A DNA stretch of 64,000 nucleotides from Cocos nucifera (taxonomy: Eukaryota; Streptophyta; Magnoliopsida; Arecales; Arecaceae). The DNA lies in the NCBI GenBank assembly GCA_006176705.1, contig QRFJ01003052.1, positions 1 to 64,000 of the forward strand, written 5' to 3'. Positions 34,114 through 46,141 of this stretch are shown piece by piece. The translations under genes and the position numbers were made by a program. Under the pieces are notes generated by a model. It was not told where the DNA came from and did no database searches. It worked only from the letters and a program-made list of their open reading frames with translations. Numbering within the stretch: position 1 is the stretch's first letter; the number at the start of each line of letters is the position of its first letter.

Positions 34114-35998
34114 TTTTTTATAGAGAATCAAAGTTTCTAGTTAGATTTTATAATTAGACTTAATTAATTTATTTTAAAATTTTATTTTTAAATAAATTAG
34201 GCTCCCACTATTTTTTTGGATTCCTACATTCTCTGGATAGAGATGCAAAAATTTTTGCAATCGATTGACTTCTAGTGGGAGGTGCAGTCTCACCGATTGG
34301 CTCACCACCTCACTTAACAGTTATTGGTGATGGGTCAATCGATGAGTGGACAACTCTTATCCAATGATTCTCTAATCATGGTGCACCTAATCCTGATCTC
34401 TAATTCATGAATCTCATCATATTTGGAATATTGATCCACTCCTTAGTTAAGTCAGACCCATCATTTGCATGAATTAGATTTTTGATTGGATTCCTCACTG
34501 TATTTGAAATATTGAACCCAACCCATCCTCCAACCCGTAGCATCCAATGCCTAACAGATGTGGTTGCATCTTTTCGGTGCAACCGAGCCACTGTAATCAG
34601 CTGAGAACAATCAACCCTGGAAAGAGCCCACACATCTACAATGGTAGAAGATCAATTAACTTAATCTTTTCTTACGAAGATTCAATTTAGGTGTCTTAGA
34701 CTTGACTCAGTCATAATGGTTATGACAAGCCTAGTGGCATGGAATAGCTCGAACTGTTAGCCACCTCAAATCAGAACTGGGTTGACACAAATGGCTAGGT
34801 AAGTGAGACCAGTGGAAGGGATATGCCATTAACTCGACAAGAATACATTCAAATTGAGTAGCTCCCAATTAAAAATTAATCGATCATATCTACCAAACTT
34901 ACCTTAGACACCAAATTATTGAATCAAAACTAATCGAATTAGCCTATAATCTAGACTCAAACTACGGAACCAAATTAGGTCTTAATTGGATCGATCATTT
35001 ATGGTCGTGAGTCAACCTTGATCCAGACTTATAACTATTGGACTGGTCAATTCTAAGCACTCTTGATCCCACCTAACCAACTTTTAATTTGATTTGATCA
35101 ACCGCTAGACCTAATTAAGCTACCCAAGCCCAAACCCAATTTTATGAAAATCTCTTAGATCTGAAAATTCTCAATTTTAGACCTAATTAGTTTCATAATC
35201 TTAATTCTTAATTAAGTTTAGGTTCATAAATAAAAAAATATGTATCAAAATTCTTGGGTTTCAAGATCTAAGATTTTGTAGAAAAATAAGTTCTGATTTC
35301 TAATTAAGGACGAACGCACAGCACCCCTACATGCCATAAGAACTCTCCATTGAATCAGAAGAGAGGACCTTTAAATCCTACTTTGTTCTTATGATCAGAC
35401 AGCCAAGGAGAATGCCTTAATTAGAAATATAATTGAAACTACAAAACTAATAAGATCTAGATCATATATCACATATGTAATTAATGATCTAACTAATACA
35501 TGCTTTGTATACATCTCATGTATCATCACTAAATTAAACATGCAAGTTTTTCAGATCTAAAATATTATATATAATATTTAAAAAATAGATTTAAATTGAT
35601 CATATCAAAATAAAACTATTCTAGATAATTTATAGAACTATTCTACAACTACTCTAAACATGCATCTTTTCATATCACATATGAATAAATCAAAAATTAA
35701 AAATTTTATTTTTTATTTTTTAGATCTGATTATAATAATTATAATATAAAAAATAAAAATTAAATAGATTTAAAATTATATTTAATCAAATTGACAACAT
35801 GATTATACTAGACTACATATAGAACTATTCTATTCCTAGTCTAGTCATGCATCTCATACATATTAGATCTAAATGATTTAATTTTAAATTTTTAATTTTA
35901 GATCTAATCACATCTGATATGATATCTAAAATTTTTTAATATTAGATCAAAAATAAAATAAAACTAGATCTAAAATATATCTAAAGAACTACAATCTG
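34114..35998 (-). other. Element G untranslated leader
   Basis: Homologous to the B leader. The donor-like sequence CTAAG/GTAAGTTTGG is intact near 34900 on the minus strand, but the acceptor-like site next to gag is decayed (CTATA instead of CTACAG). The nested stem lies at 35297-35427 with a perfect 13-bp outer stem, TTTCTAATTAAGG with CCTTAATTAGAAA. Confidence 0.75.
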
Positions 35999-36010
35999 GC
36001 TCCGATACCA
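35999..36010 (-). promoter_or_regulatory. Element G primer binding site
   Basis: The minus strand reads TGGTATCGGAGC, one base off the initiator-tRNA-Met complement, two bases from the LTR edge. Confidence 0.88.
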
Positions 36011-36012
36011 GT

Positions 36013-38278
36013 TGAAGGAAAAACTTATTTTTTTGGCACAGGATCGTTCAAATATGATTGGATCTGAAGAAATATTTTAATTTTTTTCCTAAAATTCTAA
36101 TTGAATCTAAAACTTCTTGGATCTAATCATAGAAATTTGATATTAAAAGCTAAAAATAAAATTAAATCAGATTTAATTTCAAGTATCTGACTTGGTAATC
36201 TAATTACCATACGATGATCCTGTTGATTCCGAAGGTTCTAGAAGGAGCCACGCACGTGCCTAGCCTCTATCAGTATCCACTCAGACGGGATCTAAATATC
36301 TTCTTTTCATAAATCTCTTCTTCAAAAATTAGATCTGGATTTGATTTGAAAAGCCTTCAAAATGACTTCTGAGGGCAGCCTATTCGTCTCACAAACACCG
36401 TCACGTAGATGCTGAATCTTGTGCCAAATATCTTCGACCTTCAACTCAAATTTGTGCCTAACTTTTTAGGCATGTAGAAGAGAGGGAGAGAGAGGATATA
36501 GGGGGAAATGGATATCAGAGGGAAGGCTCCTTTGGGTGTGGAAAAAATAAATTATGTTGAGGCAATTTCATAAGAAGAGTTCTTATACAAGACATAGCGC
36601 CACAAAGAGTCCCTTTTTGAATCAAAACCTTACTAATTCGACCATTGAGACTCTTGGACCTGATCTCCACGAAAAACCCTAGATCTTAGTTAGTTTTGAC
36701 ACTAAAAATCCATCTGGAAGGTGGCAGCATGAAAGGATAAGGAAGAGTCCATGTGTGTCTAGGACTCTTCCCTCAAGAATTTGATCCAAATCAAACTCTA
36801 TCAAAACTTACTCTAGTTACTCCAAAAATTATAAAATTGTGCACACCTAAAGTATAACTCATGCCCTATCACATATCCAAAAATTAGAGCAAAATAATTT
36901 CTAGATAATTTTTTAAAATTCTTTGATCATGTGATGCTTAATTCTCTCAATTGGGTCAACTATTGAACCTAGTCCAATTGCACTAAGAATGAATTTAATT
37001 TTCATAATTAATCTAACCTGGACTTGTTCCAGTTAGATGAAAATAAAACCATTCAAGATACAAGAATGAGTCAAATCAAATTTGACTTAGTTGCGATGAA
37101 TCAGAAAGATTATAGAAGGAAAAAGTCAGGCTCAATCGTGTGCTAGCATGATTACCTTGAACCTGATTGGATCTAATCCAAATCAATCGAACTAGATTAG
37201 CTCAATTGATGATATCCAGACCCAAATCCTTATTTGTATGATCTAGTTAGATTTAGTTCTGTATGGTAATGAGACATGTCATGATCTCCATCATCGATAT
37301 CATCAAAATACCTTTTGATGGATCAAAACTTTTCTAATTCATATAATTAGAATGATCGATCATCAAAATCATTCTAATTACTCCCAAAATCTACCAGTGA
37401 CACCAAGCAATATATGGTGGCAATCCATCAAAATTGAAAGTGAACCTCTCAGTGTAATTACCTGTGTGATTGGGTTCTTCTATCTTGAGCCACGATAGAA
37501 TTAGGGTTAAGGTGAACTCTTCAAATGCAATATCCATCATATAAATTATTCATTTGATTCGAGTCCTATGTGAAACCCTTATAGAAACTCTTTCTATCAT
37601 CTTCACTCTGCCATGGCCATGGACTTATGGATTTGATTCTAATGATCATCATAGGGCTACTCCTCATCTACAGAGGTAGATAGATCCCTTATTGGTGCAA
37701 TCCAATTCCTACAATGAACGTACTATAGCCAACATACACCTTAGGGTTCCAAATGACTAAGAGACTGAGTTATAGTGCATTCAAACTACAACACCCTCAA
37801 GATAAATTATTGATGCACCTCAGGTCAAAGAACCAGACACACTACTGCAACATCGAGCCAGTCATCGATGAGAAGGTAGACTTCCTTATGAATGCTCGAG
37901 GTGGTCATGCTCAGTGCCCTCATTCTCTAATGAGTACCTATATTCTCGCTCCAATGTCTCCACACCATAGACTCAAGATTCATCTACTCAAAAAAGGTGA
38001 TCATACACCAACCTTCCAGATTAATCACCATCCTTAAGATGATCCTATAGTCGGAAGTAGTTTATGAGTTAATTATGAAAATTCATGTCTTAAATTTTTA
38101 ACTCTTTGAAAATATGAATTATCATTATCATTAACTCAAAAAAATTTTTACATACACTTTAAATACACACTATGATAAAAGATAATTCTTTTATTAATTT
38201 ATAGTCAAAATTATAAAATTATCCTTAGAAGTGTATTAAAGTGTTAGCCAATCTGGCTTCTAGGGCACACATCTAATA
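36013..38278 (-). repeat. Element G 5' LTR
   Basis: 2266 bp. On the minus strand it starts TATTAGATGTGTGCCC at 38278 (the second base of TG is mutated) and ends AAGTTTTTCCTTCA at 36013. Confidence 0.9.
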
Positions 38279-38283
38279 GTGGC

Positions 38284-38659
38284 AACCCATCAAAACTGAA
38301 AGCAAATCTCTTGGTGTAGCTATTTATATGATTGGATTCTTCTAGCTTGAGCCCTGATGGGATTAGAGTTAAGATGAACTCATCAAACCCAACATTCGTC
38401 ATATGAATTAATCATTCATTTTGAGTCTAATATAAAATCCTAATAGAAACTCTTTCTATCATCTTCACACTGCCATGGCCATGGGCTTAAGGACTCGATC
38501 TCATGATCATCATAGGGCTACTCCTCATCTACTGAGATAGATAGATCCCCTATTGGTGCAATCCAATTCCTACAATGAATATGCTATAGCCAACATACAC
38601 CTTATGGTTTTGAATGGCTAGGAGATCGAGTTATGGTATAGTCAAACTATAACATCCTC
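38284..38659 (-). repeat. Element E 3' LTR, piece 2 of 4
   Basis: 376 bp between G and F. It continues exactly where piece 1 stopped when compared with the E 5' LTR near 58856. It contains the palindrome CCATGGCCATGG near 38474. Its last five bases TCCTC (38655-38659) repeat as CCCTC after F. Confidence 0.88.
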
Positions 38660-39707
38660 TATTAGGGTAGATCCACAACTATGAAATATGGATCACCCGC
38701 CCAAGATCACCTATAGGAGATATAGCACTACTTGCTGCTATGGAAAGATAGAAGAAGACAAACGAACACAACCATATACATGGTTTGGCTCAAGTGCCTA
38801 CATCACGGGACATGCATTGCTTCACTACCGAGAAAGAATAAAAGAGGAGATACAATCTCAACTCACCAACCCTCTCTTAGGATCTAGAAGCACTCACCCA
38901 TACAATGCTCTCAAAGTAATCCCAAGAAGACCCCACTCACAGATCTACCAGTCTAGGGCCCTCGACATCTCTAGACACTATGTGATCCTCTCAATCTCTA
39001 TATCAAGCCCCAGCCTATGTTCCAAGGCAATCCCGCCATTCCAGGATACTCTCGACTTCCTTGATGCTCTTGGCGCTCCCTGAGATCTGGCGCTTGATAT
39101 TCCTGAGAAGCCTCTAGCACACTATGTAGAGATACTCTCCTCGATTGTTGCACTGCTAAGCCTCTATCAGCCTCCCGTGCCTTCGAAGAGGTGCTACTAC
39201 AGCACTACAGTATTCCTTGTCTTGTCTCTGCACCATCTAAGAGATTTTTCAAAGAGTCATATCTTCTTAGGTCATCTGGTCTTCTTATAAGCCCTGATCA
39301 ATCCAATAGCCATCCAATTAGCTCTCGCATGCTTTCTTGGCCGCTAGATAGCATAATAGCTCCATAGACCCTATGACTAGACCTGATCTATGAGTCAGAG
39401 GCTATAGACCTCATGAAAAGACTTCCACATGCACGCTCGAGTGCACTGTTCATCTATGTTGTTCGCCTCCATCAAGTCGGCTCAGTTCATAGTAAGGCTG
39501 GCTCAACTACGTCTCATCCAAGCATAGCTTTCTGTCTACCTGAGAGATTCAACTCGGATCCACCTCAAGCCGATTTGATCTCAACTCGAGCTAGCTTGAC
39601 TATGTATCAGAGCCAACCCGACTATATTGGCTGATCCTTTTCTCATGGCTTCTGAACATCGTTGTTGACTTATTATGGACCGAGTCTCGAGATGCAAGAT
39701 TCCAACA
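38660..39707 (-). repeat. Element F 3' LTR
   Basis: 1048 bp. On the minus strand it starts TGTTGGAATCTTGCATC at 39707 and ends GGATCTACCCTAATA at 38660. The open frame at 38688-39083 (plus) is antisense to the element and has no recognised homologue. Confidence 0.85.
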
Positions 39708-40016
39708 TTCTCCACCTCGACTCGATCTTCGACTCCACCTCAAATCTAAGAGCTTCCTAAATGATACCGCCTTAATGTCCTGGGGCTATCGCCTACTGCT
39801 CATGGATCGACAAACATGGAAGTCGAGCCAGGCCACTCGATCCTAAACTGAGTCTCATGCCCGATCCATCTCCACCTAAAGCTCCACCTCGCACTGAGCT
39901 CCATCTGGCTTCTTCTTGTACATGAGAGCATCTACCTTGATTGTGCCCTTCTTCTAACTTGATCACCACCATTGTAACCCATTGTATGACTTGACTCCTC
40001 TTGGCTCTAATACCAC
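39708..40016 (-). other. Element F inner region: PBS and polypurine tract, no gene
   Basis: 309 bp. The minus strand has TGGTATTAGAGCC (PBS, one base off the initiator-tRNA-Met complement) one base from the 5' LTR, and CGAGGTGGAGAA directly before the 3' LTR as purine tract. An open frame over the region (39793-40059 minus) starts inside the 5' LTR and resembles nothing I know. Confidence 0.8.
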
Positions 40017-41083
40017 TATAGGGTAGATCCATAACTGTGGAACATGGATCACCCACCAAAGATCACCTGTAGGAGATATGGCACCACCTATTACTATAGA
40101 AAGATAGCAGGAGACAAACGAATACATCCATATACGTGGTTCGGCCCAAGTGCCTACATCCTTGGGACAAGCAATGCTTCACTATCGAGAAAGAATAATA
40201 GAGAAGATACAATCTCAACTCACCAACCCTCTCTCAGGATCCAGAAGCACTCACCCATACAATGCTCTCAAAGTAATCCCAAGAAAACCCCCCTCATAGA
40301 TCTACCAGTCCAGGGCCCTCAACATTCCTGGATACTCTGTGATCCTCTTAGCCTTTACATCAAGCCCCAGCCTCTGTCCCTAGGCAACCCCACCATTTTA
40401 GGACACTCCCGGCTTCCTTGATGCTCCTGGTGCTCCCTGAGACCTCTGGCTCTTTCTGAGACCTGGTGCTTGATCTCCCTGAGAAGCCCCTGGCATACTA
40501 TGCTGAGATACTCTCCTCAGCTGCTGCACCGCCGAGCCTATCTCAACCCCCCATGCCTCTAAGGAGATGCTATAGCAGCACTCCAGCGCTCCCTATCTTG
40601 TCCCTGCACTGTCTAAGAGGTTTTCTTGAGAGTCATATCTTCTTAAATTGTTTGGTCTTCTTATAAGCCCTAATTAATCCAATAGCCATCCGATTAGCTC
40701 CCGCATGCTCTCCTAGCTGCTAGATAGCACAATAGCTCCAAAGACCCTATAACTAGATCTGGTCCATGAGTCAGGGGCTATAGACCCCATGAAAAGACTT
40801 CCGCATGCATGCCCATATGTGCTATTCATCCATGCTGTTTGCCTCCATCGAGCGAGCTTGATCAATAGTCGGGCCGGCTCGACTATGTCTCACTCGAGCA
40901 TAGCTTTCTATCCACCTGAGAGAGCCAGCTCGAATCCACCTTGAGCCAACTCGATCTCACCCCAAGCCAGCTTGACTGCATATCCAAGCCAGTCCAACTG
41001 TATTTGCTGATCCTTTTCTCATAGCTTCTAAGTGTCGTTCATGACTTATTATGGATCGAATCTCGAGGCACAAGATTCTAACA
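40017..41083 (-). repeat. Element F 5' LTR
   Basis: 1067 bp, collinear with 38660-39707. Both contain a TGGTTCGGC/TGGTTTGGC-type word followed by CAAGTGCCTACATC. Divergence between the two copies is moderate, so the insertion is not recent. Confidence 0.85.
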
Positions 41084-41088
41084 CCCTC

Positions 41089-41522
41089 AAGATGAACTAC
41101 CGATGCACCTTAGGTTAAAGAATCAGACACACCACTGCAACATTGAGCCAATCATCGATGAGAAGGTAGACTGCCATATGACTGCTTGATGTGGTCACAC
41201 TCAGTGCTCTCGTTCTCTAACAAATACCTATACTTTCACTCCAGTGTCTCCACACCGTAGACTCAAGACTTATCTATCCTAAGAAAATAATCGTACATCA
41301 ATCTTCTGGATCGATCACCATCCTTATGATGATCCTATAGTTAGAAGCAATTTATGAGTTAATTATGAAAATTCAAGTCTTAAATTTTTAACTCTTAAAA
41401 ATATGATTTATCATTATCATTAACTCATAGGATATACACAGATACTTTAAATATACATACTATGATAGAAAATAATTTTTTATTAATTTATAGTTAAAAT
41501 TATAAAATTGCCCCTAGATGTA
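41089..41522 (-). repeat. Element E 3' LTR, piece 3 of 4
   Basis: 434 bp between F and D, continuing the E LTR. Its last five bases ATGTA (41518-41522) repeat as ATGTG (51559-51563) after D. Confidence 0.88.
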
Positions 41523-44016
41523 TGATAGGATTGGTGTACAGGGCGGAAGCATGGATTTCAAAGCAAAAATATGAAATCATATAAACCAAACCCAAACCCT
41601 AGGACCACCTCATTAGCAATTAAATCATATAATATGCATTTGTAACATAAAAGAAAGTATTAGAACATGCCTCTTATCGCTAAACCCTAAATTGATCTTG
41701 ATCGTCGGTAGCAGTCCGTCAGGGTTTCCACCAGGTGCCCACGTGTTCACCCTCCAATGTTGATCCACACAATGACTTGATTAAGACACCAGCACCTCTG
41801 ATTTATATAATTAGAGTTCTAATAATAAAAACTTTAATTAAAAAGGGCAAGACCTTCTTTAGCCTTTATGTCACCTTCCTTGCCTCTCCTTATCTATCTT
41901 TCTTTTTCTTTTGTCTTCTTAATTTTTCCTTCCTAATCTCTTAGTCTTAAGATGACTTCTTGTCCTTATAAGGATAAGGTCTAGACAAGAGAAAGAAAGA
42001 AAGAAAATTGGATAAAAAGAAACTCATTGTAAGAAAGAAAGATAATTTTCACACTCTCGGACTCTTGGTGTGCACCCCTATTTATAATGTACGTAGGGGT
42101 GCCAACAAAAAATCTCATTCCCTTTCCTCATCAATTTCTCATGCCCCATCAGCCAATCTCATATCTCATTAGTAAAAATGAGATATAGACTTAGTCCAAG
42201 AGGTGCCTTAAAGCAGAAGGACTCTTGGACTAATTCTACGTAAGTTTTTTTTACGAAGAGTCGCAATATTTCATCTTTGGCGCCACCCTTTTCGTCCATT
42301 AGATCATGAAACAAGGCCATCCAATGGCTCTAAAAAGGGATGCCCATTCAGCAAGAAGGCGTGGAGATAAACTTTGAATAGTCAAAGTCCCAAGAGACTT
42401 TGACTTGGTCCAAGAGACGTCAAGGAGGAGTAGGCAGCATGGAGTCTTGGGCGGCAAGGGGTCTTGGGCGACAAAACATCCTGGGCGAAAAGAAAAAAGA
42501 GTATTTCATCTGCAGAAGGACTCTTCTGTGCCCCATATCTGATGTCCATGCATCAATATAAAAATTTACGTGACATAACAAATGGGAAAAAGTCAAAGAA
42601 GGTAGGCGCCAACTAATTCCATGCGCCAAAGAGTTCTTTGCGCATGAAAGACTTCCCACGCATAAGAGAGAGACTCTCTGGCATGCATGGGATGTCAGGT
42701 ATGTGGCACCCAATCTGAAGCCCAATCAATCTAGGTTAATCCAACTTCAAGACCAAATCCTATTTGGCTCAAATCGGATCTAAATTAGCCCAAATCGGAA
42801 AGCCGATTCGAATCCAATTCGAAACCAGGTGCTAGGGTTTGCTACATGTGCTAGCATGTTCATCTTGCAAACATGGTCTAATCCAATTAGACCCTTAATC
42901 AATTCTCTTTGTGTGTGACCCATTGGGTTCCACATCTAACCAGTAGTGAGTCTGGGTGTGATTTGACCTAATCTGGTTAGAACTCAACCAAACCGATTTA
43001 GGTCAAAACTAGCCAACCCAATTTGACTTAATTTAGAACACTTTCTAATTTAATGATCAAATTAAAATTTTAATTTGATCAAACCCACAAGACATGATTG
43101 ACATCTAGCAACGTATCATGACTTTCCAAAAGATGTAAAATTTTGATGGAAAATACCAAAAATATCCTTCAGTGAAAATTACCATGCAACTAGATCCTTC
43201 GATCTTCCCTGCATCCTGAATATGACTCTGGGTATGGAAAATATGTCAACCCAATATCATATTCATTTCTCTTTCAATCTTATGATGATGATTCATTTAA
43301 TGAAATATTAGAAACCATTTCTAATTTTTCATCATGCTTTGATCAAAGTCTTCCTGAATCATCATTTGTTTGAAGCAAGGTAGGATGCTATTTCCTCTTA
43401 CCAGGAGAGATCGATTCCATGTTAACCTACTCACAACCTTCATATATATAATCTACCATATCCAGATCATCCCGTACATAACTGAGTCATGAATGAGTAT
43501 GAACCAAAATATGGATTTATATATATAAGATTCTATGGTAGTTTCAGGTCAAAGGATTACATGCACAAATTCCACTATGAGAACCATCTATTGACATGTA
43601 GATAAGACTCCATTAGATATTCTCAATTTGGATCAATTCAGTGAACTCATTCTCTAATGAGCACCCACATTCTTGTATTAGTGTCATACACAAGTTATTG
43701 TGAGATCAATCACCCTCTCAATCGAGCATACAAAGAATGTGCTAGTCTTACCGAAAAATATTGATCCCTAACTCAATGTCCCATCGACTAGGAATATTTA
43801 AATTAGGATTTTAAGATTTTAGGTCTCACTAGTATGATCTCATCATAATCCTAAAACCATAGCCCTAATTTATAGGATTCATCATAATCTTAAATAAATA
43901 ATAAGACACTGCATATGATGAAATAAATGCCTTTATTTATTAAAAATGTCATTACATGAGTCTGGAAGACAAAGAACATCCCAAAAATAAATTGGCTTGA
44001 GGGCATATTCCTTTCA
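41523..44016 (-). repeat. Element D 3' LTR
   Basis: 2494 bp. Likely TATA box TTATAAATA (minus strand) at about 42080-42089, enclosed by an 8-bp inverted repeat CACCCCTA (42073-42080) and TAGGGGTG (42094-42101). Blocks AGGTCAAAG (43546-43554), TTCTCTAATGAG (43650-43661) and GATCAATCACC (43704-43714) also occur in order in A/B-family LTRs. Confidence 0.92.
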
Positions 44017-44030
44017 ATCTCCCACTTGCA

Positions 44031-45373
44031 CTAAAGCCAATCGCCCTTATATTTTAATCCCATACAATCAAGGTGGCGATCAAACAGTTGCAGTGGTAAA
44101 GCCTTAGTGAATGGGTCTGCTATGTTGTTCTTTGTGTCCACTCGTTCTATGACTACATCTTGTCTTTCAATAATTTCTCGAATGAGATGGAAGCATCTCA
44201 GAATGTGTTTGGATTTATGATGAGACCTTGGTTCCTTTGCTTGAGCTACAGCTCCAGTATTATCATAGTAAAGTGGTACTGGATTCTCAATTTCAGGAAT
44301 AACTCCCAATTCAGTGATGAACTTCTTCATCCAGACAGCTTCCTTGGCGGCTTCACTTACAGCTATGTATTCTGCTTCAGTGGTTGAGTCAGCTACAGTT
44401 GGCTGCTTAGTACTCTTCCAACTTACTGCTCCATTGTTCAGAGTAAAGACATACCCTAAAATGGATTTGCTATCATCTGGTCTGATTGAAAACTAGAATC
44501 AGAATATGCTTCTAATTTAAGATCAGAACCACCATATACTAGAAAAATATCTTTAGTCCTTCTCAAGTACTTAAGAATATTTTTCACAGCTTTCCAATGA
44601 TCCTCTCCTGGATCAGCTTGAAATCTACTTGCAATGCCTAAAGCATAAGCAACATCAGGCCTTGTACATAACATGGCATACATTATTGATCCAACAGCCG
44701 AAGCATAAGGAATAGAACTCATTCTATTTCTCTCTTCAGGTGTCTTAGGAGACATCTTTTTAGAGAGATGTATGCCTTGACTCATGGGTAAATAACCTCT
44801 TTTACTCCCATCCATACTGAATCTTTTCAGTATTAAGTCAATGTACCTTGATTGGGACAAGCCTAGCATCCTCTTAGATCTATCTCTATAGATCTTTATT
44901 CCTAGTATATAGGATGCTTCTCCCAAATCTTTCATGGAAAACTTATTTGATAGCCATAATTTGACTGATTGTAACATTGGGATATCATTCCCAATGAGGA
45001 GTATGTCATCTACATACAGAACCAAGAAGACTATGGTTCTCCCACTAGTTTTCTTGTACACACATGGTTCATCAACATTCTTGATAAAACCAAACTCTTT
45101 TACTGTTTCATCAAAATGGATGTTCCAACTCCTTGATGCTTGCTTTAATCCATAAATGGATCTCTTAAGCTTGCATACCTGATTTGGTCTCTCATTTGAC
45201 TCAAATCCCTCTGGCTGTGACATATAGACCTCCTCCTCAAGGAAACCATTAAGGAAGGCAGTCTTTACATCCATTTGCCATATTTCATAGTCGTGGTATG
45301 CTGCTATAGCAAGCATAATCCGAATAGATTTGAGCATGGCAACAGGTGAAAATGTTTCATCATAATCAATCCC
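44031..45373 (-). pseudogene. Element D reverse transcriptase (main part) and RNase H
   Basis: The block 44456-45337 encodes RT from MLKSIRIMLAIAAYHDYEIW through WQMDVKTAFLNGFLEEE, YVDDILLIGNDIPML (about 44990-45030) and SMDGSKRGYLPMSQGIHL, into the start of RNase H (YSDSSFQSD). A 1-nt frame change near 44480 separates it from the rest of RNase H (EAEYIAVSEAAKEA, YYDNTGAVAQAKEPRSH, ending GDWL at 44031). A Cys-to-Tyr change precedes the RNase H Asp in YYDN. Confidence 0.9.
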
Positions 45374-46141
45374 CTATTTTTGCCTAAAACCCTTAGCCAC
45401 CAATCTGGCCTTATAGGTTTCAATTTGACCATCAGCTCCAATCTTTTTCTTAAAAATCCATTTGCATCCAATAGGGTTTATATCCTCTGGTGCATCCACC
45501 AAAGTCCATACTTTGTTGGTGTGCATGGATTCCATTTCGGATTGCATGGCAGCCAGCCATTTGTAAGAGTCCTTACTTTTGACTGCTTCCGTATAGGTCA
45601 GAGGTTCGTCATTTTCAATGACTTGGGCTTCATTGTTCTCAATAATGAAACCATACCTCATAGGTGTATTTCGTACTCTTTTAGACCTATGGATAGGAGT
45701 TATGTGTTCTGGTTCTTTTATATGATTATTTGGTTGAGAAATTTCTATTTGTTTTTCTTGAACTTCACTAAGTTCAATATTTCTGCCACTGCCCTTTTCT
45801 AGGATAAATTCTTTTTCCATGAAAATGGCATGCCTACTTACAAATACCTTTTGTTCAGTAGGATGGTAGAATAAATATCCTATACTATTTCTAGGATATC
45901 CTATAAATAGACATCTGTCTGATCTAGCATCAAGTTTATGTCCAAAATTTCTTTTGACATAAGCTGGACAACCCCATATCTTAAGATACTTAAGATTAGG
46001 TTTCTTACTTCTCCATATGTCATATGGAGTACTAGATACAGATTTAGAAGGAACTCTATTCAAGATGTAAATTGCAGTCTCCAGAGCATGACCCCAGAAG
46101 GAAATAGGTAAATCAGTGAAGCACATCATGGACCGTACCAT
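45374..46141 (-). pseudogene. Element D integrase C-terminus and RT N-terminus
   Basis: Contains SFWGHALETAIYILNRVPSK, the pre-RT linker and RT start (VWTLVDAPEDINPIGCKW, KARLVAKGFRQK). An in-frame TAG at 45374-45376 stops it just before GIDYDETFSPVA, which continues in the same frame. B has Glu at this position, so this is a simple nonsense change. Confidence 0.88.

Larger units (their letters stand above)
27910..38278 (-). mobile_element. Element G: old Ty1/copia copy (A/B family) inside the E 3' LTR
   Basis: A complete 10.4-kb minus-strand element. 3' LTR 27910-30148, internal 30149-36012, 5' LTR 36013-38278. The 5-bp target duplication is GTAGC (27905-27909) and GTGGC (38279-38283), one base diverged. 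Coding regions are full of stops. It shares several stop positions with element E. Confidence 0.92.
38660..41083 (-). mobile_element. Element F: short non-autonomous LTR element inside the E 3' LTR
   Basis: A 2424-bp element with LTRs of about 1050 bp and only 309 bp between them. The target duplication is TCCTC (38655-38659) and CCCTC (41084-41088). On the minus strand the inner region starts with a PBS and ends with a purine tract, and no retrotransposon protein is encoded. This is the plan of a non-autonomous (TRIM/LARD-like) element needing another element's enzymes, although its LTRs are longer than in typical TRIMs. Confidence 0.87.

Noticed and set aside
38688..39083. 131-residue open frame and its counterpart at 40044-40421
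   Set aside because: Both lie in the F LTRs, antisense to the element, and the two copies diverge without sign of protein conservation.
41735..41944. Small frame repeated at 49260-49445
   Set aside because: Both copies are in D LTRs, antisense to the element and with no known homologue.
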